Assembly (NCBI GenBank): GCA_934437985.1 | Contig: CAKSBI010000002.1 | Coordinates: 1-64,000, forward strand | DNA length: 64,000 nucleotides | Source: an uncultured Lachnospiraceae bacterium | GTDB lineage: Bacteria; Bacillota; Clostridia; Lachnospirales; Lachnospiraceae | Direction of reading: 5' to 3' | In this document: in pieces, positions 7,968 through 20,947 of the stretch | Layout: the number at the start of each line of letters is the position of its first letter | Position numbering within the stretch: the first letter of the stretch is position 1 | Notes under the pieces: generated by a model | Database searches by the model: none | What the model was told of the DNA's origin: nothing | Seen by the model: the letters and a program-made list of their open reading frames with translations, nothing else | Made by a program: the position numbers and the translations under genes

Positions 7968-8642
7968 ATGGCTGAACCATTGAAAACGAAAACAGACTGG
8001 ATTCGCTGTCATGGATACAGTGGCAAAATTGGAACAAAGATACGAAAAATATGTCTGGCCACCGCAATTATTGCAATTATTTTGTCCATTACTGCGTCTG
8101 TATGTTTTCTTGCATACATAAGCCCGCCGGAGGATGAGGTTGAATTCTTTAATTATCCGTCTGAATTCTTTTGCACAACTGAAGGTAGTCGTATCGACTA
8201 CCAGACAGATGGGAAATGCGCGGCCTATGCTGCCGCTTATCTCCTGAGGTACTTTGGGGATAAGGCGGATGGTGAAGAACTGTTTTCGAAATTGAAACGA
8301 TCGCTTGGTTTTGTTTCTGTAAACAGTATTACGGATATTTTTGAGAGACATGGGTATCAGGCAGAAGCCTGTCACGGAAGTATTGACACGTTAAAGCAGC
8401 GGTTGATAGAGGGAAATCCGATTATTGTTTTTATCCGCATTCCGGGAGATACGCACTACGCTGTCGTTGTTGGCTATGATGAGCAATGCATCTATCTGGT
8501 GGACTCACTTGCAGAAAATGCCAATGCATCGGATACACGGTACAACAGGGTTCTGACAACGGGAGCTTTTGAAGATGTATGGGAAACCGGAACATTGCTT
8601 CCTGCCAACATTTATATCGTTGTCAAAGCAGCAGATAGATAA
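7968..8642 (+). CDS. Membrane-anchored C39-like (papain-fold) cysteine peptidase
   Basis: 224 residues: a short basic N-terminus, one membrane segment (about residues 29-52), then a C39-like peptidase domain. The probable triad is Cys84 in DGKCAAYAAAYLL, His163 in GDTHYAVVVGYD and Asp179 in YLVDSLAENA, in the order of the family. Such stand-alone domains cleave peptides or isopeptide bonds outside the cell; here there is no attached exporter. It lies between the broken TetR gene and the DUF3795/ABC genes, in a region with higher G+C than the flanks. The ribosome site is poor. Its first codons are duplicated about 770 bp downstream (8730-8755). The substrate is unknown. Confidence 0.75.
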   Translation: MAEPLKTKTDWIRCHGYSGKIGTKIRKICLATAIIAIILSITASVCFLAYISPPEDEVEFFNYPSEFFCTTEGSRIDYQTDGKCAAYAAAYLLRYFGDKADGEELFSKLKRSLGFVSVNSITDIFERHGYQAEACHGSIDTLKQRLIEGNPIIVFIRIPGDTHYAVVVGYDEQCIYLVDSLAENANASDTRYNRVLTTGAFEDVWETGTLLPANIYIVVKAADR

Positions 8643-8924
8643 TCTGCCAGGCATAGTTTATGTATTACAAATTGTATTCTATATCAGAAGAAAATGCATA
8701 TACAAGTTTGCAAAATAGGTTAGGTGATAAAAATGGCTGAACCACTGAAAACATGAACAGTTGTCTTTTCGGAAGTGGTTGTATTGTCATTTCTTATCAG
8801 TTATGAATATTATTTCCGTGAGCGAAAAGGAAAAATATGTAATGACAACGCTTTATGCTATTTCTTCGTATAGAGCCCGGATGGGTCAGAATAAATAATT
8901 GTATGGATGTGGGGAGGAATGCAA
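8643..8924. other. Spacer with a decayed copy of the peptidase gene start
   Basis: Bases 8733-8755 repeat the start of the peptidase gene (7963-7987) with one mismatch over 20 bases: an ATG, then MAEPLKT, then an in-frame TGA. The copy here has a better ribosome site (GGTTAGGTGAT) than the intact gene. A short frame at 8805 (about 31 codons, to TAA) follows, without a recognisable family. The stretch looks like the remains of a duplicated or deleted gene. Confidence 0.45.
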
Positions 8925-9272
8925 ATGAATGAGCTTATTGGCTGCTGTGGACTGGACTGCGAAGGGTGTGATGCCAGGATTGCGACCATTACAAATGACA
9001 ATGCCCTGCGTGAGAAAACAGCTGCATTGTGGACGAAACTCAATGGGGTAACAATTACTACGGAAATGATTAATTGTACCGGCTGTCGCATGGATGGGGC
9101 AAAAACACCTTTTTGCGATAAACTATGCCCTATACATAACTGTGTCAGGGAAAAGGAACTGGATACTTGTGCGGATTGTCCGCAGATGGAGGGATGCCCG
9201 ACGCTGGGGAGTATTGCCGTAAACAGTCCGTTTGTATTGGAAAATCTGAGGCTGCTCCGTGAGGCAAAGTAG
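8925..9272 (+). CDS. DUF3795 cysteine-rich protein
   Basis: About 115 residues with a regular cysteine pattern: GCCGLDCEGCDA at the N-terminus, NCTGCR near residue 55, CDKLCPIHNC near 70 and CADCPQMEGCP near 90. This is the DUF3795 signature, presumed to bind zinc or an iron-sulphur cluster; the biochemical role is unknown. The ATG at 8925 has GGGGAGG 7 nt upstream, so it is preferred over those at 8907 and 8919. It is followed 64 bp later by an ABC transporter, and DUF3795 genes often travel with such accessory operons. Confidence 0.85.
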   Translation: MNELIGCCGLDCEGCDARIATITNDNALREKTAALWTKLNGVTITTEMINCTGCRMDGAKTPFCDKLCPIHNCVREKELDTCADCPQMEGCPTLGSIAVNSPFVLENLRLLREAK

Positions 9273-9336
9273 AGTAAACCGGCCTGATAGGTCTTGAACT
9301 GAACGTAGCAGGTGACTAAGTGGAGGAAGATATGAG

Positions 9337-10260
9337 ATGAAAGCAATTACCACAGAAGGATTATCAAAAGTATATGCGGGAGAAACCGTTGCGGTCGATA
9401 AAATCGGGTTTTCGCTGGATGAGGGAGCAATTTTCGGATTCTTAGGCCCAAACGGAGCCGGAAAAACCACGACCGTAAAGCTGCTTTGCGGTATGCTGGC
9501 ACCATCGGGTGGTAGATGCCGGGTGTTAGGAATTGACCCTGTCCAAAATCCGGAACAGCTACACAAAAAAGTTGGCGTGGTAACGGAGCATGCCCAAATG
9601 TATGATCACATGACAGCTTTGGAAAATTTGCAATTTTACGGTGCTCTTTTTGGGATGAACCGTTCAGAATGTGCAGAGAGGGCAAAGATACTCCTGCATC
9701 GGCTCGAACTGGCAGATGTAATGAATCGCAGGCTGGCTACTTATTCTACAGGTATGCGTCAGCGGCTTTCCTTGGTCAGGGCATTACTTCACCGTCCGCA
9801 GATTCTGTTTCTTGATGAGCCGACCTCTGGCCTTGACCCTGAGAGCGCCCAGAATGTAAATTCCCTGATTCAGGAGCAGGCAGCCGAAGGAATCACGGTA
9901 TTTCTCTGTACGCATCAGCTCAGGTATGCACAGGAGATTTGTACGACATATGGGCTTATGAACAGGGGACGCTTATTTGCCACAGGAAATATCACGGAAC
10001 TGCGCTCTATGGTTTGCCGGAATACCAGGCTGCGGATAAAAGCAAGCTGCATGCCAAATGACATGGCATATCAGGAGGTTGGAGACCACATCTATGATAT
10101 GGATGTGGCTTCGGAGCATGACATCCCACTGATTGTAAAAAGGATTGTAGAGGCTGGTGGGGATTTGTACCATGTATCGGAAGAACAGATGTCGTTGGAA
10201 GAAATCTATTTTTCTCTGATTGACAGGGAACATACGGAAATGGAGTGTGAAAATATATGA
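9337..10260 (+). CDS. ABC-2-type exporter, ATP-binding subunit
   Basis: 307 residues. Walker A GPNGAGKTT near residue 38, the ABC signature YSTGMRQRLS near 135, Walker B ILFLDEPTSGLDP near 155 and the switch histidine in FLCTHQLRY near 190. The C-terminal 90 residues form the extra domain of the drug/sodium-exporter type (NatA/CcmA-like). The ATGA overlap with the permease gene shows tight coupling. The exported substrate is unknown; an antibiotic, peptide or lipid is usual for the family. The region has higher G+C than the flanks, which suggests transfer. The upstream TetR fragment was probably its regulator. Confidence 0.9.
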   Translation: MKAITTEGLSKVYAGETVAVDKIGFSLDEGAIFGFLGPNGAGKTTTVKLLCGMLAPSGGRCRVLGIDPVQNPEQLHKKVGVVTEHAQMYDHMTALENLQFYGALFGMNRSECAERAKILLHRLELADVMNRRLATYSTGMRQRLSLVRALLHRPQILFLDEPTSGLDPESAQNVNSLIQEQAAEGITVFLCTHQLRYAQEICTTYGLMNRGRLFATGNITELRSMVCRNTRLRIKASCMPNDMAYQEVGDHIYDMDVASEHDIPLIVKRIVEAGGDLYHVSEEQMSLEEIYFSLIDREHTEMECENI

Positions 10261-11045
10261 ATGCCGGACAATTTGCCTTAATAAAGAAAGATATTCAAAG
10301 CATTACATCAAATAAGCAGGTTTTGGCGGTTCTTCTTATCGTGCCGCTTGTGCTTACCATTGCCCTGCCGTCTATTTATGTATTTGTGCTGTCATTTTCT
10401 CCCGATGCTGCTTCGGATTTTCAGAAATTACTGGATATGCTGCCTGATACTAATGGGGAGTCAGGTCAGCAACAGCTGATATTTGGTCTGATACTGAATC
10501 AAATCATGCCATCTTTTTTTATGATAATCCCGATCATGGCATCGTCTGTTATGGCGGCAAGCTCCTTTGTGGGAGAAAAGGAAAAGCACACCCTGGAAAC
10601 ATTGCTTTATTCTCCGCTTTCTATGAAGCAGTTGTTCCAGTCCAAAATAATGGCCGGATTTTACGTTGGAATGATGGTTTCTTATACATCGTTTGCCGCC
10701 ATGCTGCTGGTATTGGAGCTGGAAATGTTCTTTCTGGCCGGCAGCCTGATTCTGCCTGCAGCAAGCTGGCTGGCGATCATGCTTCTGATTGCACCGGCAA
10801 TCTCTATTGCTGCGATTGCTGTGACCGTGCGGGGCTCTGCAAAGGCACAGACTATCGAAGAAGCGCAGCAACGGGCTGTATTTCTGGTTTTACCGATTCT
10901 TGCCCTGGTTATAGGGCAATTCACAGGTATCATTCTGATAAATGCTGGACTTCTCTGGGGAGTGGGCATTGTTTTGGCGGTGCTTGCCGGATTGCTCATG
11001 AGGAATGTTGCCGGAAACTTCACCTATGAAAAATTACTGAAGTAA
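10257..11045 (+). CDS. ABC-2-type exporter, membrane permease subunit
   Basis: 262 residues with six predicted membrane segments: one near residue 23, a large extracytoplasmic loop, a second near 85-110 followed by the conserved FVGEKEKHTLETLLYSPLS stretch that contacts the ATPase, and four more to the C-terminus. Overlaps the ATPase gene by 4 bp and is the last gene of the operon. The palindrome at 11229-11276 follows after about 180 bp. Typical length for half-size permeases, which dimerise. Confidence 0.88.
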   Translation: MNAGQFALIKKDIQSITSNKQVLAVLLIVPLVLTIALPSIYVFVLSFSPDAASDFQKLLDMLPDTNGESGQQQLIFGLILNQIMPSFFMIIPIMASSVMAASSFVGEKEKHTLETLLYSPLSMKQLFQSKIMAGFYVGMMVSYTSFAAMLLVLELEMFFLAGSLILPAASWLAIMLLIAPAISIAAIAVTVRGSAKAQTIEEAQQRAVFLVLPILALVIGQFTGIILINAGLLWGVGIVLAVLAGLLMRNVAGNFTYEKLLK

Positions 11046-11207
11046 CAGACATTACCGTGATTACGAATCTGGTTTGTGAAAGACTGAAAATGCCATATCT
11101 GAAAGAAAATCCGTTGTTCCGGAAGACAATTTTGGCACATTGCCTGAATTACGGTGATTTCTGAGCAAATAGCAAAACAGCAAGGGTGATACTATATATA
11201 TAGCATC

Positions 11208-11295
11208 ATCATTCAATGATAAATAACCTATGGACAATAAACATATTTCTTTGCAGAAATACATTTATTGTCCATAATGTCAAATATCATTCAAT
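11208..11295. repeat. 20-bp interrupted palindrome framed by 10-bp direct repeats
   Basis: TATGGACAATAAA (11229-11241) pairs perfectly with 11264-11276; after a 2x2 mismatch a further 7-bp stem (11244-11250 with 11255-11261) closes on a TTGC loop. The whole lies between two copies of ATCATTCAAT (11208-11217 and 11286-11295). The second copy includes the last codons of the GH43 gene. It stands between convergent genes, so it could act as a bidirectional terminator, though neither side has a clear T-run. A small palindromic insertion with target duplication, or an edge of the accessory region, is equally possible. Confidence 0.6.
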
Positions 11296-12696
11296 TTCAA
11301 ATGATAACAGTGATATGCATCCGTTTCCGGTATATCTTATGTATAGTGGGTGTATTCCGTCGGGTATATTAATTTCAGATGAATATTTTCCCCATATGTT
11401 GGTGTATACAACCGGAATGGTTGCCAGAACCTTGCCATCCATTGCTGTCATTATTTCAAATGCACCATCCCCATACCCTCTTGCTTTTAGGGAAATTCTC
11501 TTTGTGTCTTTAAAGTCAAAGTACTTGAATCCTGCCGTTGCCCCTGCTTTCATATTGCTTATATAGCCGGGTTCCTCGTCACCATCACGGCCATCCTGGG
11601 TTATTTTAGGAAATATATCGCTCATCCACTGCCATCCTGTCCTTGCTTCTTCAACAGAGCAGAACAAGTTACAGGCAATATATGCAGGGTATACTCCTTT
11701 ACCAATAAGCGGTCCGCCGTTGGCGCCGCAGGATGTCATCTCAACCTGCGGAATTGTTCCATCTTCAAGTATTTGTATCTCCTCAATGCAATCCTGTCTG
11801 CTGAAATTGGATCCGTTGGTATGTCTGTGGTAAAACACATACCATTTATCCCTGATCTGAATAATGCTGCCATGGTTGTTACCTCCATAGTATGCAGGGG
11901 TTTCAGCTTTTTTGTATGTATCAATTCCTATATCGTTATTGCTGATAATAACACCGCGGTAAACAAAATCCTTTGTAGGATATTGGCTGGTAGCATAACA
12001 CAGTTCTGTAGAAACGGTTGATGAATATATAAAATAATATGTATCTCCAACCTTTCTTATTGATGATGCCTCAAAAAATGCATGAGCTTTATATTCAGGC
12101 TCCTTTGCATATGGCTCGCTCTCAAGTATAAGTACAGGCTCCTCAATAATAGTAAGCATATCCTTATCAAGAACAACAGCCATGGAGCCTGATCTTGAAC
12201 GGTCACCTATACAGCAGAATCCGCTATAAAGATAGGTTTTATCGCCCTCGGTAAGCACTGCCGGGTCAAACTGGGGCTCGTCTCCATCCCTCTCACCTAA
12301 CCTTGTTCCATCCTGATGGTGAACGTAACCGTAAAATTCATATTTTCCTGCGGGGGTATCACATACAGCTACGGATACTATCTGCTCTTTATCAAGACAA
12401 TAGTACAGATAGTATCTTCCATCAGGTCCTTTGGTAACATCAGGGGCATACAGACATGCTTTTCCTTCGCGGTTAAGCGGATCATCAGTTGCCTTGTATA
12501 TTACCCCTTCATATCTCCAGTTACCCAGATCATCAACCGGGGCTGAATAACATACATAATCATTAAGACAATACATAAGTGAATTAAACCTGTCATGGGA
12601 ACCATAGGAATATACCCTTCCATCAAATACATAAGGCTCACAGTCCGGTGTGTATTCCCATGATGGAAGATATGGGTTAAATGCCTGCTTCTTCAT
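11287..12696 (-). CDS. GH43-family glycoside hydrolase with C-terminal carbohydrate-binding-like domain
   Basis: 469 residues, no signal peptide. The five-bladed propeller shows the expected catalytic acids: Asp18 in TPDCEPYVFDG (base), an Asp in PQFDPAVL near residue 145 (pKa modulator) and a Glu in FFEASSIRK near 210 (acid). YAPDVTKGPDG is the usual substrate-site strand. Residues from about 340 resemble a CBM6-like beta sandwich. Family members remove arabinose or xylose from plant polysaccharides. It is the last gene of a minus-strand operon after another GH43 and a secreted GH2, so it probably acts inside the cell on imported oligosaccharides. RBS AAGGAG lies close upstream of the ATG. 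Confidence 0.88.
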   Translation of the reverse strand: MKKQAFNPYLPSWEYTPDCEPYVFDGRVYSYGSHDRFNSLMYCLNDYVCYSAPVDDLGNWRYEGVIYKATDDPLNREGKACLYAPDVTKGPDGRYYLYYCLDKEQIVSVAVCDTPAGKYEFYGYVHHQDGTRLGERDGDEPQFDPAVLTEGDKTYLYSGFCCIGDRSRSGSMAVVLDKDMLTIIEEPVLILESEPYAKEPEYKAHAFFEASSIRKVGDTYYFIYSSTVSTELCYATSQYPTKDFVYRGVIISNNDIGIDTYKKAETPAYYGGNNHGSIIQIRDKWYVFYHRHTNGSNFSRQDCIEEIQILEDGTIPQVEMTSCGANGGPLIGKGVYPAYIACNLFCSVEEARTGWQWMSDIFPKITQDGRDGDEEPGYISNMKAGATAGFKYFDFKDTKRISLKARGYGDGAFEIMTAMDGKVLATIPVVYTNIWGKYSSEINIPDGIHPLYIRYTGNGCISLLSFEIE

Positions 12697-12762
12697 ATGT
12701 TATATCTCCTTTTTTATTTTTATTGCCACAAAACCGGTATCACAGCTTTGTGATTTGGTGAA

Positions 12763-14325
12763 TTATCTGCTTACCACGTATGGTTCTCCATCTTCATCAA
12801 AATCCATAAGCTTAATACCTGTACAGCGTGGTGCATCTTTAAGTGCTTCCTTGGCATGATATACAATGTATACATTATCATTATCATCTGTAAAGAAAGA
12901 ATTATGTCCAGGGCCATATTCGCCGGGTATTGTATAAGATGTGTGTATTGGAAATGATTTTTTGCGCCAGTTAACTACATTAAGCAGATCATCCTTTTCT
13001 TCTGCAATAAGGAATCCGACAGCATAGGAATCACCACATGCCGATCCCCCTGATACTGAAAGATATACAACGCCGTTTTTCTTAATTGCATATGGTCCTT
13101 CATTATTAATGGTACCCTCTGTATTCTCCCAGCCCCACAAAGGTCTTGAAAGAAGTACCGGTTCGCTTGCTAGTACATAAGGATTAGTCTTGTTAATTGC
13201 TGCAATATAGATCATTGAACCGGTATCATTTTCTGCGAACAGGTTCTCTCTGTAAGACCAGCACAGATAAGATTTCCCATTGGCCTCAAAATATGTCATA
13301 TCAAGCGATATTCCCTTTTCGGCAAGGAATTCCCCATTCTGTTTTTTAACCCTGACAGGCTCATCCCAGTCATTTTCACATATAATGTTACCACCCTGCT
13401 TCAATTTCATCATATGGCATTGTGGACCGAATTCTTCTCCGCTTACTGCGAATAGAATATACAGATCTTCATTAATAATGTGAAATTCCGGTGCCCAAAA
13501 GTTCTGTATAAGCTGCTTTTCCCTTCTTTCAGGCAGAATAAGCACTGGTTCGGCATCTTTGAACAATCCGCTTACTGTATCGCTTTCACGTACGAATAAT
13601 CCGATATTATTGTTATTATCATTAGTTGCAATAAAGTAATACTTTCCCTGCCATTTGAAAACCTGTGGGTCTGCCCAGCCCTTTGCCAGTGGAAAAGGAA
13701 ATTCCATTGTGCTGTCTGAATGACTGCCCTTTCTGTATGAGCCGATCTTATCGTTCATTCGATGGAAGACCTCGTCTGATACTTCCACGGTATCAGATAC
13801 AGGCACTTCCTTTCCCTCAATCCTGAATGGCATGGATACATTAACCTGATTGATCACATCGGTACAATAATTGATATAAGTATGACCTTCCGCATCAGTC
13901 CAGAGAAGTTCATATCTTTCCATAGGGTTATTGTATGAAACACTTATTCTGTCTATCATACAGTCTGTATTAAGATAGAGCAGCTTCATATCTGAATAAT
14001 CCACCAGATCAACTGAAGTCCACATTCCAACGGCACCACGGGTATCCTCGTCAATCCCTGTTTCAGTATTACACAATGGGGCAAATATTATGAAAAGCTG
14101 TTCTGATGCTTTGTATATTGAAGGATTCTTCAAACCTTTACATTTAATGGTATTTTTGGCTGTGATGCTTCCACTGGCAAATAACACTCCATAGTTATTA
14201 TTAAATGGAACGGCATCACCTGCCCCGGTTACATCTGCAATGTGTACCGAAGCAGCAATATCCTTACTGTAGCCATTGTTATCTGCATCCCTGGTATATA
14301 TTTTTATCTTTTTCATATCTGACAT
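12763..14325 (-). CDS. GH43-like glycosidase with an extra N-terminal domain
   Basis: 520 residues, no signal peptide. The catalytic propeller starts only near residue 215: GWADPQVFKWQGKYY provides the base Asp, ISLDMTYFEANGK the modulator Asp, and TINNEGPYAIKKNG the acid Glu; GPGHNSFF supplies the usual metal-site His. The first about 200 residues form a second, degenerate propeller-like region that I cannot assign. The start codon lies one base after the GH2 stop, and its ribosome site AAGG is inside the GH2 3' end, so the genes are coupled. Likely alpha-L-arabinofuranosidase or a relative; specificity is not readable. Confidence 0.8.
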   Translation of the reverse strand: MSDMKKIKIYTRDADNNGYSKDIAASVHIADVTGAGDAVPFNNNYGVLFASGSITAKNTIKCKGLKNPSIYKASEQLFIIFAPLCNTETGIDEDTRGAVGMWTSVDLVDYSDMKLLYLNTDCMIDRISVSYNNPMERYELLWTDAEGHTYINYCTDVINQVNVSMPFRIEGKEVPVSDTVEVSDEVFHRMNDKIGSYRKGSHSDSTMEFPFPLAKGWADPQVFKWQGKYYFIATNDNNNNIGLFVRESDTVSGLFKDAEPVLILPERREKQLIQNFWAPEFHIINEDLYILFAVSGEEFGPQCHMMKLKQGGNIICENDWDEPVRVKKQNGEFLAEKGISLDMTYFEANGKSYLCWSYRENLFAENDTGSMIYIAAINKTNPYVLASEPVLLSRPLWGWENTEGTINNEGPYAIKKNGVVYLSVSGGSACGDSYAVGFLIAEEKDDLLNVVNWRKKSFPIHTSYTIPGEYGPGHNSFFTDDNDNVYIVYHAKEALKDAPRCTGIKLMDFDEDGEPYVVSR

Positions 14326-14326
14326 A

Positions 14327-18458
<4,132 letters not shown>

Positions 18459-18596
18459 TATACAAATGAAGAAGTATTTTTAAAATGATTATTAATGTAT
18501 TAGAGTTGATGTTTTATGGTTTTATGTAATTTATCGGGCATTATTCTGACTTTATATTCAAAAAACAATATTAAATTGTGAAAAAAGTGTGAATTA

Positions 18597-18638
18597 TTAG
18601 CACTCACTATTGACGAGTGCTAATAATTGTGTTATAAC
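18597..18638 (+). promoter_or_regulatory. CIRCE operator overlapping a sigma-A promoter
   Basis: A perfect CIRCE element, TTAGCACTC-N9-GAGTGCTAA, occupies 18597-18623; this is the binding site of the HrcA heat-shock repressor. The promoter is TTGACG (18610-18615), a 17-bp spacer and TATAAC (18633-18638). Its -35 box lies within the CIRCE loop and right arm, so bound HrcA would block RNA polymerase directly. It drives the Hsp20 gene, with a leader of about 110 nt. hrcA itself is not in the window. Confidence 0.93.
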
Positions 18639-18753
18639 GTATTCAGAACAAAAGAAAGGGAATAAATAATAAAGATAGTTCCCAAACATTCCAGGTTCAA
18701 AGTAACAATTAATAGCAAAGGTAGTTCCATATAAGAGAAAGGAAGGATGACTT

Positions 18754-19236
18754 ATGTTGATGCCTAGTTTATTTAATGACAGCTTTGATTTATTTGATCA
18801 CTTTTATGATGATCCGTGGTTCGGATTTAATGACCGCGAAACTAAAAATCTGGAGAAGAAGCTTTATGGACACAGGGCTAAGAATGTTATGAAGACTGAT
18901 ATCAAGGAATCAGATGCAGGATATGAGATGAAGATTGATCTCCCGGGTTTTAGTAAGGATGAAGTTACTGTAGAACTTAATGATGGTTATCTGACAGTTA
19001 CGGCAGCCAAGGGTCTTGACAAGGATGAGGCTGAATCGGAAGAGGAGGCTAAGAAAGGCAACTATATCCGAAGGGAGAGATACAGCGGTTCATGCCAGAG
19101 AAGCTTTTACGTAGGTGACAATATTACCCATGAAGATGTTAAGGCAAGCTTCAAGGATGGAATGCTTACCCTGGATATCCCTAAAAAGGCTCAGGAAAAG
19201 GTTGAGGCTAAGAAGTATGTAGCTATTGAAGGATAA
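18754..19236 (+). CDS. Hsp20 / alpha-crystallin small heat-shock protein
   Basis: 160 residues. The acidic/aromatic N-terminal arm (MLMPSLFNDSFDLFDHFYDD) precedes the alpha-crystallin domain from about residue 45: MKTDIKESDAGYEMKIDLPGF, VELNDGYLTVTA and the A-x-x-x-n-G-x-L-t-l motif ASFKDGMLTLDIPK near 130. Holds unfolding proteins in a refoldable state without ATP. It has its own CIRCE promoter upstream and an intrinsic terminator at 19293-19335. GGAAGGA stands ahead of the ATG; a second ATG two codons later is possible. A DnaJ-like gene follows. Confidence 0.95.
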   Translation: MLMPSLFNDSFDLFDHFYDDPWFGFNDRETKNLEKKLYGHRAKNVMKTDIKESDAGYEMKIDLPGFSKDEVTVELNDGYLTVTAAKGLDKDEAESEEEAKKGNYIRRERYSGSCQRSFYVGDNITHEDVKASFKDGMLTLDIPKKAQEKVEAKKYVAIEG

Positions 19237-19292
19237 CATGGTTTGCCGGGGAGGGTTTCCGGTACGGCAGCCGGTATTTTAAAAAGTATTTT

Positions 19293-19335
19293 AACAGCTT
19301 GCTGTTTCATTTGAAATGGTGAGCTGTTGTTTTAT
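19293..19335 (+). terminator. Terminator after the Hsp20 gene
   Basis: AACAGCT (19293-19299) pairs with AGCTGTT (19322-19328), with an inner TTTCA/GAAAT stem, and GTTTTAT follows. It separates Hsp20 from the DnaJ-like gene. Confidence 0.6.
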
Positions 19336-19391
19336 AAGTGGTTTATATGAGCATAAGGGCTGGTACGCTTACTGGGAAGAGGTGAGGAGTT

Positions 19392-20357
19392 ATGTCTAAA
19401 AGAGATTATTATGAAGTGCTTGGAGTAAAAAAGGATGCAGGGAAGCAGCAGATTAAAAGTGCTTACAGAAAGCTTGCTAAAAAATACCATCCCGATACCA
19501 ATGTAGGGGATGCAAAAGCTGAACAGCTGTTTAAAGAGGTGACGGAGGCTTATAATGTTCTTTCGGATGAAGAAAAGCGAAAGCTTTATGATAAGTTTGG
19601 ACATGCGGCCTTTGACGGAAGTATGGGAAATGATCCGGAAGAATTTAATAGAAAATATGGTAATATGGGAGGACAGTCCGGCAATTACTATACAGACGGT
19701 AACCATACGGAGTATTATTACAGTGGCAATATGGATGATATATTTGGTGATATGTTTGGAGGATTTTTTGACCGGAGGGGAAAAGGCGGCCACTTTGGTT
19801 TTGAAAACGGATTTGGAGAAAATGAGAATAACGACATAAGAAGTGAGATTAATGTTTCGTTCAGGGATGCGGCACTTGGCTGCAAAAAAGTAATAAAGCT
19901 TGATGGAGCAGATAATTCTACACTTGAGATAAGTATTCCTGCAGGAATTAATGAGGGACAGCAGGTACGGCTGAAAGGAAAAGGAAGAAGGGGCAGGAAT
20001 GGAAATAATGGTGATCTGTTAATTAAAGTCCATATTCTTAAGGATAAAAGATATTCAAGAGAGGGGCAGAATGTTTATATAACGGAATCAATACCATATA
20101 CTACGGCAATTCTTGGAGGGGAGACCAGATTTGATACGTTATATGGTCCGGTGAGCTGCAAGGTACCGGCAGGAAGCCAGTCGGGAAGTAAAGTAAGGTT
20201 AAAAAATAAAGGAATCGTTTCTATGAAGAATAAGAATTCTTATGGGGATGAATTTGTAACATTACAGATAGAGGTTCCGAAATATGTTTCTGAAAAGGAA
20301 AAGGAGCTTTTGAGACAGCTGAGGGATATTGAGGAAAGAAAAAGCAAGTCTGCATAA
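19392..20357 (+). CDS. DnaJ-like co-chaperone without zinc finger (type B/CbpA-like)
   Basis: 321 residues. J domain at residues 4-70 with the essential HPD (33-35) in KKYHPDTN; a Gly/Phe/Tyr/Asn-rich linker (about 85-140); then two substrate-binding beta domains, with [17 protein letters not shown] near 195. The four CxxCxGxG zinc motifs of DnaJ are absent, so this is the CbpA/DnaJB class. It stimulates DnaK ATPase and delivers substrates. It follows Hsp20 but behind a terminator; no CIRCE stands directly before it. An inverted repeat follows at 20420-20466. Confidence 0.92.
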   Translation: MSKRDYYEVLGVKKDAGKQQIKSAYRKLAKKYHPDTNVGDAKAEQLFKEVTEAYNVLSDEEKRKLYDKFGHAAFDGSMGNDPEEFNRKYGNMGGQSGNYYTDGNHTEYYYSGNMDDIFGDMFGGFFDRRGKGGHFGFENGFGENENNDIRSEINVSFRDAALGCKKVIKLDGADNSTLEISIPAGINEGQQVRLKGKGRRGRNGNNGDLLIKVHILKDKRYSREGQNVYITESIPYTTAILGGETRFDTLYGPVSCKVPAGSQSGSKVRLKNKGIVSMKNKNSYGDEFVTLQIEVPKYVSEKEKELLRQLRDIEERKSKSA

Positions 20358-20419
20358 AATTATTATAATGCAGACACCCGGTGCCTGGAATAATAAAATA
20401 AAATTATTGCCTGAGATTG

Positions 20420-20466
20420 AATAATGTTACGCTGATATGGTATATTATCTGTGTAACATTATTTTT
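20420..20466 (+). terminator. Probable terminator after the DnaJ-like gene
   Basis: AATAATGTTAC (20420-20430) is complementary to GTAACATTATT (20453-20463), with 22 nt between them and a T-run ending at 20466. The long loop makes it a weak terminator; since it lies 45 bp upstream of the thioredoxin gene it might instead be an operator. Confidence 0.4.
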
Positions 20467-20510
20467 ATATTATTAGGACAAAGCTATGAATAGCAGGAGG
20501 ATATGCCGGT

Positions 20511-20825
20511 ATGGATATAATTAATATAGTATCAGTATCAGATTTTGAAGAAAGAATCCTTAAGGCGGATAAGCCCGTTATAGTGGATTTCTGGGCAGTA
20601 GGGTGTGGACCATGCCAGATGATGGCAAAGGTTATTGATGAGATTGCCGGAGCAAGAACAGATATAATAGTTGCGAAGGTAAATGTTGATGAAAATATGG
20701 AGCTTGCAATGCGCTATAATGTATCCGGGATTCCTATGGTGGGGCTGTTTAAGAATGGAGAGCTTGCAAAAAGAAGCGTAGGGTTTATGGACAAGGCAGC
20801 CCTGGAAAAGGAGCTTGGATTATAA
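20511..20825 (+). CDS. trxA: Thioredoxin, variant active-site flank
   Basis: 104 residues of normal thioredoxin length and order: strand with VIVDFWA, the redox pair Cys32-Gly-Pro-Cys35, and the cis-proline in SGIPMVGLF near residue 75. The residues before the first cysteine are Val-Gly (VGCGPC) in place of the almost invariant Pro-Trp (PWCGPC), so the tryptophan that normally packs on the active site is missing. This will change the redox potential or partner choice, but both cysteines are present. AGGAGG stands 11 nt before the ATG. It is alone in its transcription unit. Confidence 0.9.
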   Translation: MDIINIVSVSDFEERILKADKPVIVDFWAVGCGPCQMMAKVIDEIAGARTDIIVAKVNVDENMELAMRYNVSGIPMVGLFKNGELAKRSVGFMDKAALEKELGL

Positions 20826-20947
20826 AATACGGATTAAAAATTCTGTATCAGGTTTTACTTTTTTGCAGCTGTGTGCTATAATTCGACACATAAAGGGCAG
20901 AGGGCCTTATGGGCTGTATATGCACTCTGCTGCAGGGGGAACGTGAC

